Part shown: positions 1 through 10,040 of the stretch, piece by piece | How the letters are laid out: every line of letters begins with the position of its first letter | How positions within the stretch are numbered: position 1 is the first letter of the stretch | DNA from: Fuerstiella sp. | Lineage (GTDB): Bacteria > Planctomycetota > Planctomycetia > Planctomycetales > Planctomycetaceae | Assembly (NCBI GenBank): GCA_029247265.1 | Contig: JAQWLN010000045.1 | Location: 1-64,000, forward strand | Direction of reading: 5' to 3' | DNA length: 64,000 bases | The notes under the pieces: generated by a model | What the model was told of the DNA's origin: nothing | Seen by the model: the letters and a program-made list of their open reading frames with translations, nothing else | Databases searched by the model: none | Position numbers and translations under genes: made by a program

Positions 1-1985
1 GACGTGGGACGGCCGTGAGGACAATGATGAGCATCGTCTACCAACTGCCGCTGGCTGAGCAATTCGTGCATTTCTTCCGGCGCGAGTCGCTGGCCCGCCT
101 TGATGGCCGCTCGGCACGCCATCGTATGCATCATATGATCCAGCAGATCGCGACGAGACGTCTTGCCATCGGATTCCTCCAGTTGTCCGGCCAGGTCCCG
201 AAGAATGCGAACAAAGCTGCCGCGTGGCAACATCACTGGGTGGCTGGTCAGCAAGACGGTTGTCCCACCAAAGTCTGAGATGCCAAATCCAATTTCCTGT
301 AGCAATTCCTGATACTCCAGCAGGACGGCCGCTTCTCCGGCACTGCATTCGATGGATTCCGGAATCAACAGCTTCTGGCTCTCCACTTGGCCTTCCAACA
401 CCCGATTGCGCAGGTATTCGTACAGGATTCGTTCATGCAACGCGTGCTGGTCAATAACTTCCAAGCCCTCGTCCCGTGCCACGACCAGGTAACAGTCGTG
501 AATCTGAAAAGCTCGATAATCGTCACCGTGCACTGTATCGGAATGCGCCGCAGAAACATTTCCCGACGTCCCCGAGTCAGCTTCGCGATTCGCGAAATCA
601 AACTGGGGGTCCGCAGCATCTGTATCAGAGCCCGAAGATGCTTCACCGCTGCCGCTGACCGAAGTCTCGTCGGCCAGTGGACTCAGGGCGGAAGCGACAG
701 CAGGACGAAACGCAGCGGACTTCAGATTTGGTCGGTAGGAATCAAAACCCGGAACCGCATTTGTACCCGTCTTCTCAAGAGACGTGAACTCCGGGGACGA
801 CGTTGGACCTGAAACGGTAGTCGCCCCTCCATCGTCTGCTCTGCCGACAAGCGGCGGCGACGGACGGGACGCGGCAGACGAAGACCAGATATCCAGTTCC
901 TTCTGAGCCTGCGAGGACTGGGGAACGTCTTCAGTGCCTGCATTTCGCTGCGCCGACGGAACTCGAATCTCCGACTGAAAGTCGAGCGACAGAAACTTAT
1001 CCCGCAAAGTGTGCAGCAGTTGACGGTACAGCGACTGGCTGTCCTGAAAACGAACTTCTGTCTTGGTGGGATGAACGTTGACGTCCACCAGATTCGGCGG
1101 AACCTCCAGAAACAGAAAGCTGACCGGGTGTCGACCAACCATCAACAATCCTCGATACGCTTCACTCAGCGCATGCTGCAGGCTGCGATCCTGAATCGAT
1201 CGGCCGTTCAGAAACAGATACTGATCCTTGCGCGTCCCTTTGCTGAGCGAAGGTTCACCGACGTAACCCCATAAACGCACCTTCTCGCCTTCAGACGTCT
1301 CCGTCTCGGATTCCACAGCGATCAGCTTGTCGCCGACGTCACTGCCGAAAAAACGACGAATCCGTTCCAGTTGATTGGGGGTCGCCGGCAGTTCGTAGAC
1401 CAGTTTATCGTTGTGCCTGAGCACCAGGTGCAGATTGGGGTTGGCCAGAGCTATCTTTGCGAACTGTTCACTGATCCGCCCGAATTCCGTCGACGGCTTC
1501 TTGAGGAATTTGCGACGTGCTGGGGTGTTAAAGAACAGATTGTGTACTTCGATGACTGTGCCGGCGGGGCATCCACAATCCTGGTGAGCGGATATCTGGC
1601 CACCTTCTGATTGCAGTTCACGGCCGGTGACGTGGTCGGCGCGGCGAGTCCGAATACGAAATCGGCTGATGGAAGCAATGGATGCCATCGCTTCACCTCG
1701 AAATCCAAGCGTGGCGATCTGCTGCAGATCCTCGTCGCTGCGAATCTTGCTGGTCGCATGACTGGTAACGGCAAGCTCCAGATCTTCAGGATACATGCCC
1801 TCGCCATTGTCCGTGATCCGAATTAACTCCGTGCCTCCTGCCACGATGTCGATTTCAATGCGGGTCGCCAGCGCATCGATGCTGTTTTCCAGCAGTTCCT
1901 TCACAACACTGGCCGGACGCTCGATCACTTCGCCGGCTGCGATGCGATTGATAACGTGAGGATCAAGTTGCTGAATGTGAGACAT
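1..1985 (-). CDS. mutL: DNA mismatch repair protein MutL (3' end outside window)
   Basis: MutL couples mismatch recognition by MutS to strand incision and excision. The reading frame starts at the ATG at 1985 and stays open to base 1, giving about 661 residues. The N-terminal GHKL ATPase shows the ENSIDA, DNGEGM and GFRGEA motifs within the first 110 residues. The C-terminal endonuclease motif DQHA-x2-E-x4-E starts at residue 512 (DQHALHERILYE), and the metal-binding CPHGRP motif lies at 655-660, so only a few residues are probably missing. By family knowledge this is the nicking-type MutL of bacteria lacking MutH. A membrane-protein gene lies 139 bp upstream on the same strand. Confidence 0.96.
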   Translation of the reverse strand, partial: MSHIQQLDPHVINRIAAGEVIERPASVVKELLENSIDALATRIEIDIVAGGTELIRITDNGEGMYPEDLELAVTSHATSKIRSDEDLQQIATLGFRGEAMASIASISRFRIRTRRADHVTGRELQSEGGQISAHQDCGCPAGTVIEVHNLFFNTPARRKFLKKPSTEFGRISEQFAKIALANPNLHLVLRHNDKLVYELPATPNQLERIRRFFGSDVGDKLIAVESETETSEGEKVRLWGYVGEPSLSKGTRKDQYLFLNGRSIQDRSLQHALSEAYRGLLMVGRHPVSFLFLEVPPNLVDVNVHPTKTEVRFQDSQSLYRQLLHTLRDKFLSLDFQSEIRVPSAQRNAGTEDVPQSSQAQKELDIWSSSAASRPSPPLVGRADDGGATTVSGPTSSPEFTSLEKTGTNAVPGFDSYRPNLKSAAFRPAVASALSPLADETSVSGSGEASSGSDTDAADPQFDFANREADSGTSGNVSAAHSDTVHGDDYRAFQIHDCYLVVARDEGLEVIDQHALHERILYEYLRNRVLEGQVESQKLLIPESIECSAGEAAVLLEYQELLQEIGFGISDFGGTTVLLTSHPVMLPRGSFVRILRDLAGQLEESDGKTSRRDLLDHMMHTMACRAAIKAGQRLAPEEMHELLSQRQLVDDAHHCPHGRPT

Positions 1986-2124
1986 GTGCGTAAAAGGTCA
2001 TCCGTGAAAAAGCTGCTGCGGATTGTGCGTGTTTCCACAGTTTAGCCGGTTCTCCAGCAGCATCCAACTCATTGCTCGGCCCCGGACGGACAACATCAAC
2101 GGAGTAGACTCCCGCTCCTCAACG

Positions 2125-3102
2125 TCACTCGGCGGCGTCCACGGGCCCGGCGTCGTCGCGGCCCGTCTCCGGCAGACGGTCTCCACCGTCAGAGGACGCC
2201 GGGGATTGAGGCAGGGCAGGGCGGCGATTGACCTTGTCCTCCGGAAGATGAAATTCCTCGATCAGTTCCCGACGTCTGGCTGCCACAGCCCGGTCGAACT
2301 CAGACAGCACGTCCATCGCTCGATCCCGCGACGTCACGAGCCCGATGATGAGATATTGGGTGATCGCCAGCAGATAGCAGCACCAGCCGACCATCCAGCG
2401 TTCCCAATGACGTTGATGCTCCGCATTCATCTGTCCGACTTCGGCCAGATTCACTCTGACATCGCGAACGTTCTCGTTGTAAGTCTGAGCCGCCATCACG
2501 GCCTGCACAGGGGTCACAGCACCAATCTGCTGCGAATAACTCCAATCAACAACACTGGCTCGATCAATCTTAACCTGATCGATATCAGACAACGTCATCA
2601 GCTCTGCCCCAACAATCGCGGCCATCATGGCCAGCACGGGCGAACTTCGATTCAAATGCTGACAGACGAATCCTTTCAAAAACTGCCACTTCAGTCGCCA
2701 GAATTCCTTCAGCCCGCTGCGGCCGGGTTTGATTTTGGGCGGACCGGGATGGATGACGGCAAAAAGTTCCTGATCGGGCATCGCTTCGATGACCCCCACG
2801 GCCAGCATCAATCGCAGCCCCATGGTCAGCCAGTCCATGCGTTCCATCCAGTCGAGTTGTGCCATCCAACCGAACAAAAGGTGTTCCATGTTGGCCGACG
2901 CCGCCAGCAGCAGCAGGGCACCACGGAACCACTGTTCCAGATCTTTTTCCAGTTCGTCGTCCAGATCCTGCAGCCGAAAAACCTTCCGCATAATGAAGCG
3001 GAATATGGGAATGGCGATAAAACCAACAATAACTCGGGTGATCGGGCGCAGCACAGACTTGAACAGGGGAAGGTTCATCAATGCTCTAAACATGCCGCCC
3101 AC
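2125..3102 (-). CDS. Conserved-type membrane protein of unknown function
   Basis: I do not recognise a family. The protein has basic N-terminal hydrophobic segments (around VIVGFIAIPIFRFIM), a long amphipathic middle and a second hydrophobic stretch (WMVGWCCYLLAITQYLIIGLV). It ends in a charged, low-complexity tail. The frame is open from an ATG at 3147, but an AAGGAG sits about 10 nt before the in-frame GTG at 3102, which I prefer; an ATG at 3093 is another option. The gene lies just upstream of mutL on the same strand and may be co-transcribed with it. A long antisense frame across it is treated as a shadow. The GGGCAGGG octamer at 2214 lies inside it on the non-coding strand. Confidence 0.7.
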   Translation of the reverse strand: MGGMFRALMNLPLFKSVLRPITRVIVGFIAIPIFRFIMRKVFRLQDLDDELEKDLEQWFRGALLLLAASANMEHLLFGWMAQLDWMERMDWLTMGLRLMLAVGVIEAMPDQELFAVIHPGPPKIKPGRSGLKEFWRLKWQFLKGFVCQHLNRSSPVLAMMAAIVGAELMTLSDIDQVKIDRASVVDWSYSQQIGAVTPVQAVMAAQTYNENVRDVRVNLAEVGQMNAEHQRHWERWMVGWCCYLLAITQYLIIGLVTSRDRAMDVLSEFDRAVAARRRELIEEFHLPEDKVNRRPALPQSPASSDGGDRLPETGRDDAGPVDAAE

Positions 3103-3245
3103 GAACAATGAACTCCTTGATAAAAATGGCACCCCGCAAAAACACATAGTGTTTCACGAAAGGTTCAGCAGACAAACCGCTGCCGAACACTGTATCCTTT
3201 CCGCGAATGTCACCGCAACGCACAATCAGGAACAGGGATCCGAGA

Positions 3246-3929
3246 ATGATAGGGAATGCAGGAGAAACGGAATTCGATCTGCGGTTCCAGGTGTTTGGAA
3301 TCCCGGTTCGAGTACATCCTCTGTTCTGGGCAATGGCCGCATTCATTGTCTGGCAATCCGCTGACGACCCAAAACTGAAACTCCTGGGCGTCGGCTGTGT
3401 TTTCGTGTCGATCCTTGTTCACGAGCTGGGGCATGCAATCACGCTCAGAAGATACGGATTTCCCTCTGAAATCGTGCTCTATGCGATGGGCGGATACGCG
3501 ACATCGACCCACCTTTCCACGTGGAAACGAGTGCTGGTATCGGCAGCAGGTCCTGGAGCCGGATTTGTGCTGTATGGCCTGCTTTGGGGTATGGAATATT
3601 CTCTTGTCGAATCCAATTCGGCGCTGCTGCAAAACCGTGCGTTGGTGTACTGCATCCAGTTATTACAGCGGATCAACCTGTACTGGGGCCTGATGAACCT
3701 CGTGCCGTGCCTGCCGCTGGATGGCGGACATATCATGGAAGCTCTGGTCAATCGCTACTTCCCCGGACAGTCTCCTCTGAGAGTGCTGCAGATTTCCATT
3801 CTGGCGTCCGGCGCGGTGGCAATCTGGGCCGTACAGGACATCCAGTCGCGACGGTTTCTATTGTTTATCTTCGGCTACTTCTGTGCTACCAGAGTGATCG
3901 CTTACAACGAAATGCAGGGACGACGTTAA
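3246..3929 (+). CDS. M50 family site-2-protease-like membrane metalloprotease
   Basis: Intramembrane zinc protease of the S2P/M50 group, which cleaves membrane-embedded substrates. The zinc motif HELGH is at residues 59-63, counting from the ATG at 3246, and the second motif NLVPCLPLDGGH has its metal-binding Asp near residue 159. Several hydrophobic segments surround both motifs. At about 227 residues it is a minimal core without PDZ or CBS domains. The frame can start at 3207, but the ATG at 3246 is preceded by a purine-rich GATCCGAGA and leaves a normal N-terminus. The gene is divergent from the membrane protein at 2125. The substrate cannot be inferred from context. Confidence 0.88.
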   Translation: MIGNAGETEFDLRFQVFGIPVRVHPLFWAMAAFIVWQSADDPKLKLLGVGCVFVSILVHELGHAITLRRYGFPSEIVLYAMGGYATSTHLSTWKRVLVSAAGPGAGFVLYGLLWGMEYSLVESNSALLQNRALVYCIQLLQRINLYWGLMNLVPCLPLDGGHIMEALVNRYFPGQSPLRVLQISILASGAVAIWAVQDIQSRRFLLFIFGYFCATRVIAYNEMQGRR

Positions 3930-4055
3930 AGCCGTTGGCTCATTCGGGTGGCCGAGCACGCTCGACCGTCAAAGACTGTAACCGTCATGCAGAGCCGCCA
4001 ACGCTTAGGAGCCGGAGCACAGATTCAAACCGGCAGAGAAAGCAGCGTGCGGCCC

Positions 4056-5678
4056 TCACGGTTCTGCTATTCCGGGTTCTTTCAACAGCTGTGACAGGGA
4101 CAGTCCGACAGCCGATAACACGATTATGTAGACGGTCACGGCAGCTGCGATCGGGACGATCACCTTTACCAAACGATAGGCGAATTCGCCCACCGAGTCT
4201 TCCCACTGCGACAACAGTGCCAGCACTGCCAAGCCAGCCAGACTCATCAGCAGCGTCGCCAGCGCCGTTCGCCACAGCACGGGAACGAAGGCTAAGCGAC
4301 TGATCGTCAGAAACCGCCGCCGCAGCACTTCAAGAGCAAGGCCAAGCTGGAACAGAGTCGCCAGCATGCTGGCGACGGGCAGCCCGGGCCCGCCCAGGAC
4401 CGGCAACAGCAGGAAATCAAACATCAGATTGAGACCCACACAAATCAGTCCCTGTCGCATGGGAGTGACCTGATCGCCGGCGGCATAGAAGACGCGATTG
4501 GCAATCAGCAGGCCGCTGACAACCCATACCCCGAGACCATACGCCGAGATCATCTGTGCTGTCATATGAGAAGCACTCGCACCGAACTGCCCGTATCGAA
4601 ACAGCAGATTCGTGATTGACTCTGCCATGAACCACAAGCCAACGCTCGCAGGAATTCCAACCACAAGCACAAGTTGTAATCCGTGCAGAACATCGCGACT
4701 TAATTCTTCAAATTCCCCCGCCGCAGCATGCCGTGCGAATCGCGGGAACAGCACAGTACCAAGAGCCACAGCAAACACCCCGAGAGGAAATTGATACAGC
4801 CGCTGCCCCAGATAGAGCGCAGCGGCCGTGCCTTCCGGCAGCAGAAAATGGCTAACAAGAGTGTTTCCGCCCAAATTCGGTGAAACGAGGAACCACGCCA
4901 GCAGACCGTCAATCAGCCCATTGATCTGAGTAATCGAAAGCCCAATCAGGACGGGCCCCATGGCTCGGAAGACGTTTGCTGTGTGATCTGGTGCTGTTGA
5001 CGCAACTCGTTTCGCGCGCATACGGATCGAGTATCGTGATGCCATCCACGCTGTCATTGCCAGTTGCAGCACTCCGCCACCGACAAGACAGCTCGCGATC
5101 AGACGTACTCGACTGACATCCGAAGAGTACAGCGCGATGGCGATCAGTCCGGACACCAGCCAGACCACGTTCAGCACAACCGACGTCATTGTCGGGATAA
5201 AAAAGTGCTGCACGCCGTTTAATGCGGCCGAATACAGTCCTGCCATACAGATCAGCACCATGTACGGCATCAGAATCAATGAAAGTTCACAGAGCAGGGT
5301 AGAGCGTTCGCTGAGCGACACAAACAACCATGTCCCCACCAATGCGACCTCAGCGATAAGCAGAAACACGACCAGAATCTTCAGAAGTCGCCAGGCAACC
5401 CCATTGAATAATTCAGTGGCTGCGTCTCTGCCATTTTCCTCGTCCGTCCGAACAAATTCGGGCAGAAACGCGGCCGTCATTGCTCCTTCGCCGAACAGCC
5501 TGCGGAACAGGTTGGGCACGCGAAACGCAACTGTGAACGCATCCAAAACCCATCCGGTTCCGAACAGTGACGCCATCAATGCATCACGAGCCAGTCCGGT
5601 GAAGCGACTGACCAGCGTCAGCAGACTGACGACCCGAAGGCCCTTCAGACGGTTTGCGGGTTTGGGTTGGCCATCCAT
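4056..5678 (-). CDS. murJ: Lipid II flippase MurJ (MviN family)
   Basis: Integral membrane flippase of the MOP superfamily that moves lipid II across the inner membrane for peptidoglycan synthesis. The 540 residues match the family length. The N-terminus shows the typical start (LKGLRVVSLLTLVSRFTGLARDAL), followed by the FRVPNLFRRLFGEGAM segment found in MurJ and then about 14 hydrophobic helices. The start at 5678 (MDGQPKP) is the only convincing ATG. It lies downstream of the sugar ABC operon on the same strand with a 172-bp gap, so it probably has its own promoter. No other peptidoglycan gene is adjacent. Confidence 0.94.
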   Translation of the reverse strand: MDGQPKPANRLKGLRVVSLLTLVSRFTGLARDALMASLFGTGWVLDAFTVAFRVPNLFRRLFGEGAMTAAFLPEFVRTDEENGRDAATELFNGVAWRLLKILVVFLLIAEVALVGTWLFVSLSERSTLLCELSLILMPYMVLICMAGLYSAALNGVQHFFIPTMTSVVLNVVWLVSGLIAIALYSSDVSRVRLIASCLVGGGVLQLAMTAWMASRYSIRMRAKRVASTAPDHTANVFRAMGPVLIGLSITQINGLIDGLLAWFLVSPNLGGNTLVSHFLLPEGTAAALYLGQRLYQFPLGVFAVALGTVLFPRFARHAAAGEFEELSRDVLHGLQLVLVVGIPASVGLWFMAESITNLLFRYGQFGASASHMTAQMISAYGLGVWVVSGLLIANRVFYAAGDQVTPMRQGLICVGLNLMFDFLLLPVLGGPGLPVASMLATLFQLGLALEVLRRRFLTISRLAFVPVLWRTALATLLMSLAGLAVLALLSQWEDSVGEFAYRLVKVIVPIAAAVTVYIIVLSAVGLSLSQLLKEPGIAEP

Positions 5679-5850
5679 GCCATGATCCGGTGAGAACTAG
5701 CTTCGTCGTCAAAATCTGCGAGAAAAGGTCACTAATAAACATAACTCGGCCCTTCGCTGTCAACGCGAATTCGCAGTTCCGAACTCAGAGTTGTCAAAGT
5801 CACGGATGTGGTCGTGTGCCGGCCCCGTCTGGCAGATTCCGAAGTCGTTT

Positions 5851-6858
5851 TCAGGACGACGCCTGACGGGCCTGAAGGACGGCTCTGCGATGTGCAGCAA
5901 TTCGCTTGACCAGTTGATCCACAATGACTCCTATCAGAATCACGAACCCAATGACGGTGGGTTCCAGCTGATCATCGATTCCCAGCATGCTGATCGAATT
6001 CATCAGCAATCGCATCAGAGCTGCGCCAAGGACGATTCCGAAAATCGAACCTTCACCGCCTCGCAGGCTGCAGCCACCCAGAACTGCCGCAGCAATCGCG
6101 TACAATTCGTAGAAGTTGCCGAAGCTGTCCGGTTGAATTGAGCCGTAATCGAGCGCGAACAGCAGCCCGCCAAGACCACTGATCAGAGAACAAATAACGT
6201 AGGCAAGGATAATCATTTTTGTTGTGTTGATACCACTGAACCGCGCCGCCTGCTCGTTGCGTCCCAGAGCCAGCAGGTAGCGACCGTAGATCGTCTTATT
6301 AAGGAAAACGGCGGCCGCAATTCCCAGCACAACAAGAATCAGGAACACGACCGGAATGTGTTTCGCTCCGGGCAGACTGGCACAACCCGGCAGTTGCGAT
6401 GCGTTACCAACAAGCACTTTAAGCCTGACGAAACTTTCGTCGCCGTACCCCATCGTCTTGTCTGACACGATCCATCGTGCCAGACCACGGTAAATCATCA
6501 GACCACACAGTGTGACCACGAACGGCTGTAGTTTGAGTTTCGTAATGAGCAAACCTTGAGTGACGCCGACCGCAAGCGAAAGCCCGAATACCGCCAGCAG
6601 CCCCATCCCCAACGACATCTGATGGTCGACGACGACAAAGGGAAAAATCACGGCCACCAGCCCGATCAGTGATCCGATCGACAGATCGATCCCGCTGGTA
6701 ATAATGACAAACGCGACGCCAATGCCAATGATGCCGTACAGTGAACTCCGCTCAACCAGATTGAACAGATTGTATGGCGTAAAGAAGCTCTCGCTTCCGT
6801 AGGCGGTCGCCATGAAGACGACCATCAGGATACCAAGAATGCCGAGATTCTTTTTCAT
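5851..6858 (-). CDS. Ribose-type sugar ABC transporter permease (RbsC family)
   Basis: Permease subunit of a carbohydrate importer of the RbsC/BPD_transp_2 family, 335 residues with about 8-10 hydrophobic helices. The characteristic segments are [13 protein letters not shown] near residue 55 and a later [12 protein letters not shown] loop that contacts the ATPase. The start codon overlaps the stop of the upstream ATPase gene (ATGA at 6855-6858), showing translational coupling. The order binding protein, ATPase, permease is that of a ribose-class operon. The sugar itself cannot be read from the sequence, and no kinase or repressor is adjacent. Confidence 0.93.
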   Translation of the reverse strand: MKKNLGILGILMVVFMATAYGSESFFTPYNLFNLVERSSLYGIIGIGVAFVIITSGIDLSIGSLIGLVAVIFPFVVVDHQMSLGMGLLAVFGLSLAVGVTQGLLITKLKLQPFVVTLCGLMIYRGLARWIVSDKTMGYGDESFVRLKVLVGNASQLPGCASLPGAKHIPVVFLILVVLGIAAAVFLNKTIYGRYLLALGRNEQAARFSGINTTKMIILAYVICSLISGLGGLLFALDYGSIQPDSFGNFYELYAIAAAVLGGCSLRGGEGSIFGIVLGAALMRLLMNSISMLGIDDQLEPTVIGFVILIGVIVDQLVKRIAAHRRAVLQARQASS

Positions 6859-8372
6859 GGGTGGGCCCCCACATTCCCCGTCGCCAGTTGCATGATCGCT
6901 TTTTCCGTAAGTTCATCCCGTGTCAGTTCTCCCGTGATACGTCCTTCGTGCATCACGAGTGTTCGGTCTGACATTCCGAGTACTTCTTCCATTTCGCTGC
7001 TGACGAAAAGAATGGCGACACCCTGTTCGGCCAGCTCTTCCATCAAAGCGTAGATTTCCTGTTTCGCGCCAATATCGATACCGCGTGTCGGTTCGTCCAG
7101 CAGCAGAACTTTCGGGTTCATCGAGAGCCACTTACCAAGCACGACCTTTTGCTGATTTCCCCCGGATAGAAACTGCACCACCTGTCGTTCGTTGGGAGTC
7201 TTTATCCGCATTCTCGCGATCATTGCCGCGGAATCTGAACCTTCCTGATTCGTGTTCAGTAAGCCACCGGTTTTCTGGTGCTTCCGCAGGCCAGGCAGAC
7301 CGATATTCGTGCGGACTGCCATTTCAAGAATGATGCCCTGCTGCTTTCGGTCCTCCGGCACCAGCGCGATTCCGGCTTGAATAGCGTCTCTCGGGCTGCG
7401 GAGTCGCAGCTTCTGTCCGTTTACGGCAACATGGCCAGACACCGCAGAATCCACTCCAAACAAAACGTGAAGTAACTCGGTGCGACCGGCCCCAACCAGT
7501 CCCGAAATGCCGACAATCTCACCTGCCCGCACAGAAAAACTCAACCGATGGCCGAGGTTCGCGGGCGTCTCCAGTTCGGTAACCTGCAGAGCAACGGCTC
7601 CCGGCTGGTGCGGCTTTCTGGCATAGAACTGCGATATGTCACGACCGACCATCAGCTGCACCATCCGGTCGTGAGTGATCTCATCCCGGCTCAATTCACC
7701 AGCGTTGGCTCCGTCGCGAAAAACAGCGACTCGGTCTGCCAGTTCCGCAACTTCACCCAGTCGATGCGAAATATAGATCACGCTGACTCCGCGCGACCGC
7801 AGTTCCTTGACGACCTCAAGCAGACGTTCCGTTTCATGCTGCGACAGACTGGACGTCGGCTCGTCCATAATCAGAATTCGGGCATCCACGGACAACGCCC
7901 GAGCAATTTCGACCAGCTGCTGCTGACCAATAGGCAAAGTGTCGACAATTGTATCCGGCGAAAGATTCAGCCCGACTCGCCCGAGCAGCGCACCGGAATC
8001 CTCCCGAATTTTCCGTTTATCAATCAGGCCCCGTTTAATGGGTTCTCGTCCAAGAAAGATGTTGGCCCCGACAGTAAGGTTGCCGGACAGGTTGAGTTCC
8101 TGATGAATAAGAGCGATGCGATTTCGCTGCGCCGTCTGCACAGAGTCCAGTTGCACAGGCACGCCAGCCACGGAGATTTGGCCTTCGTCGGGCAGCTGAA
8201 CGCCCGCAAGGATCTTCATCAGCGTACTTTTTCCCGCACCGTTTTCACCGATAAGTGCCAACACCTCACTTTCGGCCAGCGTCAGGCTGACCTGATTTAA
8301 CGCCGTCACACCGGGAAATCGTTTAGTAACGCTTTCAACCGAAAGCAGCGGGGACATGTTGGAATCGCTCAT
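6855..8372 (-). CDS. Sugar ABC transporter ATP-binding protein (RbsA family, two NBDs)
   Basis: Double-domain ATPase that powers ribose-class sugar import. NBD1 has Walker [10 protein letters not shown] and Walker B DEPTSSL. NBD2 has the degenerate P-loop region [10 protein letters not shown], the signature LSGGNQQK and Walker B DEPTRGID. The length of about 505 residues fits the family. The frame opens at a GTG at 8393; ATGs follow at 8372 and 8357. I use 8372, but the family alignment ([12 protein letters not shown]) would also allow 8357. It overlaps the permease gene by four bases and lies 138 bp after the binding-protein gene. Confidence 0.94.
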   Translation of the reverse strand: MSDSNMSPLLSVESVTKRFPGVTALNQVSLTLAESEVLALIGENGAGKSTLMKILAGVQLPDEGQISVAGVPVQLDSVQTAQRNRIALIHQELNLSGNLTVGANIFLGREPIKRGLIDKRKIREDSGALLGRVGLNLSPDTIVDTLPIGQQQLVEIARALSVDARILIMDEPTSSLSQHETERLLEVVKELRSRGVSVIYISHRLGEVAELADRVAVFRDGANAGELSRDEITHDRMVQLMVGRDISQFYARKPHQPGAVALQVTELETPANLGHRLSFSVRAGEIVGISGLVGAGRTELLHVLFGVDSAVSGHVAVNGQKLRLRSPRDAIQAGIALVPEDRKQQGIILEMAVRTNIGLPGLRKHQKTGGLLNTNQEGSDSAAMIARMRIKTPNERQVVQFLSGGNQQKVVLGKWLSMNPKVLLLDEPTRGIDIGAKQEIYALMEELAEQGVAILFVSSEMEEVLGMSDRTLVMHEGRITGELTRDELTEKAIMQLATGNVGAHP

Positions 8373-8510
8373 GACGCCCGATGCGGATATCACGTGTCAG
8401 AAATGTAATGAGTCCCGGTCACAGACAGGAGTCAGGGCTCTGTGTTGTTACTCTTCGACGAGAAGGCATGGAAAACCTCGTGCCCTTCACCTTGAACTGC
8501 CTGCATGAAG

Positions 8511-9665
8511 CTATTTGGTATCTTCAGGTTCGGCTGCAGGATCCGATTTGTCTTCGCTGGTTTCTTCCTCAGCCGTATCGCTGGCAGTCTCATCAGCAGC
8601 CGGCATTCCCGCTGCTGTCAGTCTTTTGAGTTCCGTCCAGAACTCGTCAACGTTGTCTTTGCGAATCTGTCTGGCCGGGATGTCTATGAATCCGCCTTCA
8701 GGAATCACTGAATTGTCTCCGCGTGCCAGCCCGGCAAGCACTCGAACAGATTCGTAACCGTATTTGTAGGGATTCTGAACGACCGTGCCATAGACTTCGC
8801 CGTCCACGATTCCCTGAAGACTGGCCGCTTCTTCGTCGAACGCGACAATTTTTATCTGGCCGATCTTGTTGGCTTCCCGGACTGCATCCAGCATCAGCGG
8901 AGGGTTGTAGGCAAACAGGCCCACCATACAACCAAGGTCATCGTATTTCGCGATGGCGTCCTGTGCATTGGCTTTCGCTTTGCCAAAATCGAATCCGTCT
9001 GTTCGGGTGTCCAGCACGGAGTACTTATCGCCTTTGATTTCTCCGGCACCGGGTTCATCGTAGCGAGTCGAATCGGGCTCACGGTCCAGCAGTTCATCAA
9101 TGACGCCCTGGCGACGCAGCCGAGCGTTGGCCTGGCCCAGACGACCTACAAAAATCATAACGCTGCCACCTTCCGGCATGGCTTCCTTGACCAGAGCCCC
9201 ACACATGCGGCCGGCTGTGTAATTGTCGACACCGATGTAACAAAGTCGGTCGCTGTCAGGAGCGTCCGAGTCCTGTGTGATCAGTTTTGTATGCTGTGAT
9301 ATTTCGGCCAGCAGGTCGCCCTGATTGTCCGGGTCGATCGGACTGATAGCGATTCCATCGATTCCCTGAGCCAGCAGGTCCTGGCACATTCGCTTTTGGT
9401 CTTCAACGCCGTTTGCCGGCATCTGCACGTTTACGTCCGCATTGAATTCTGTTCCACCGTCCATCGCTCCTTTTTCCGCAATCACCCAGAAGGATGCGAT
9501 ACCGTTCGTAACGTAGCCCACTTTGGGTGTCGCATCGCCGCCGCCGGATGCTGCACCGCTGCCGGCATTGCCGGACTGTGTGTTGCTTTCTGCGCATCCA
9601 GTGAACGGTGCCGACAGAAGCAGTATTATGAGCAGGCTGAGACGTGATCGAAATTTCAGGATCAT
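8511..9665 (-). CDS. Sugar ABC transporter substrate-binding lipoprotein (RbsB family)
   Basis: Periplasmic binding protein of the type I fold (Peripla_BP_4) that delivers a sugar to the RbsA/RbsC-like subunits downstream. The N-terminus has a lipoprotein signal with lipobox around LSAPFTGC, Cys24. The mature protein begins with a Ser/Gly-rich linker, followed by a binding-protein core (YVTNGIASFWVIAEKGAMDG; AISPIDPDNQ). The C-terminus is an acidic Glu/Asp/Thr-rich tail after residue 360, unusual for RbsB. GGAG lies about 7 nt before the ATG at 9665. It is the first gene of a three-gene operon and is normally the most highly expressed one. Confidence 0.93.
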   Translation of the reverse strand: MILKFRSRLSLLIILLLSAPFTGCAESNTQSGNAGSGAASGGGDATPKVGYVTNGIASFWVIAEKGAMDGGTEFNADVNVQMPANGVEDQKRMCQDLLAQGIDGIAISPIDPDNQGDLLAEISQHTKLITQDSDAPDSDRLCYIGVDNYTAGRMCGALVKEAMPEGGSVMIFVGRLGQANARLRRQGVIDELLDREPDSTRYDEPGAGEIKGDKYSVLDTRTDGFDFGKAKANAQDAIAKYDDLGCMVGLFAYNPPLMLDAVREANKIGQIKIVAFDEEAASLQGIVDGEVYGTVVQNPYKYGYESVRVLAGLARGDNSVIPEGGFIDIPARQIRKDNVDEFWTELKRLTAAGMPAADETASDTAEEETSEDKSDPAAEPEDTK

Positions 9666-9698
9666 GGAAGGCTCCGAGGGAACAAAGCGTCAACGGTG

Positions 9699-9704
9699 AC
9701 TATA
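9699..9704 (-). promoter_or_regulatory. Possible -10 element for the sugar ABC operon
   Basis: TATAGT on the - strand, about 34 nt before the binding-protein start codon. No good -35 is visible upstream, so this is tentative. The same hexamer occurs in the divergent direction at 9962-9967. Confidence 0.25.
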
Positions 9705-9937
9705 CAAAAGTCGCTTCGTGGTGCTGAAATATGAACAATCAGTCGCCCACAGTATGAGGCAGAAAGGAAAAGCTACAGGAAAATTCAGGTCTAGGCTGAC
9801 CGCGGCAAAGATTGCCGAACTGCTGCCCGGAAGCAGAGAAAACTCTTTTCTATGTTTCACATGCCAGCAACGATACAAACGTGTTTCCGCCAAGTCAACG
9901 AGGCGAATGTAAGCATGTTTCGGTTACGAAGAGTCAC

Positions 9938-9967
9938 GTTGTGACCGGGCAGCACCGCCGCTATAGT
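9938..9967 (+). promoter_or_regulatory. Likely sigma70-type promoter of the SirB1-like gene
   Basis: TTGTGA at 9938-9943, 18 bp of spacer, then TATAGT at 9962-9967. The in-frame GTG at 9966 that opens the longest frame falls inside the -10 hexamer, which argues that translation starts downstream, most likely at 10041. Confidence 0.4.
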
Positions 9968-10040
9968 GGCAACCGTCCTTAGGAATGATAGTTTTCATGA
10001 AGAAACCGAAATCTTACCAGCGCTGAACGCGCGTGCCATA

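Noticed and set aside
2023..3111. Long + strand frame of 362 codons
   Set aside because: Antisense to the membrane-protein gene, His/Gln/Arg-rich, no domain or start signal; a shadow caused by codon bias.
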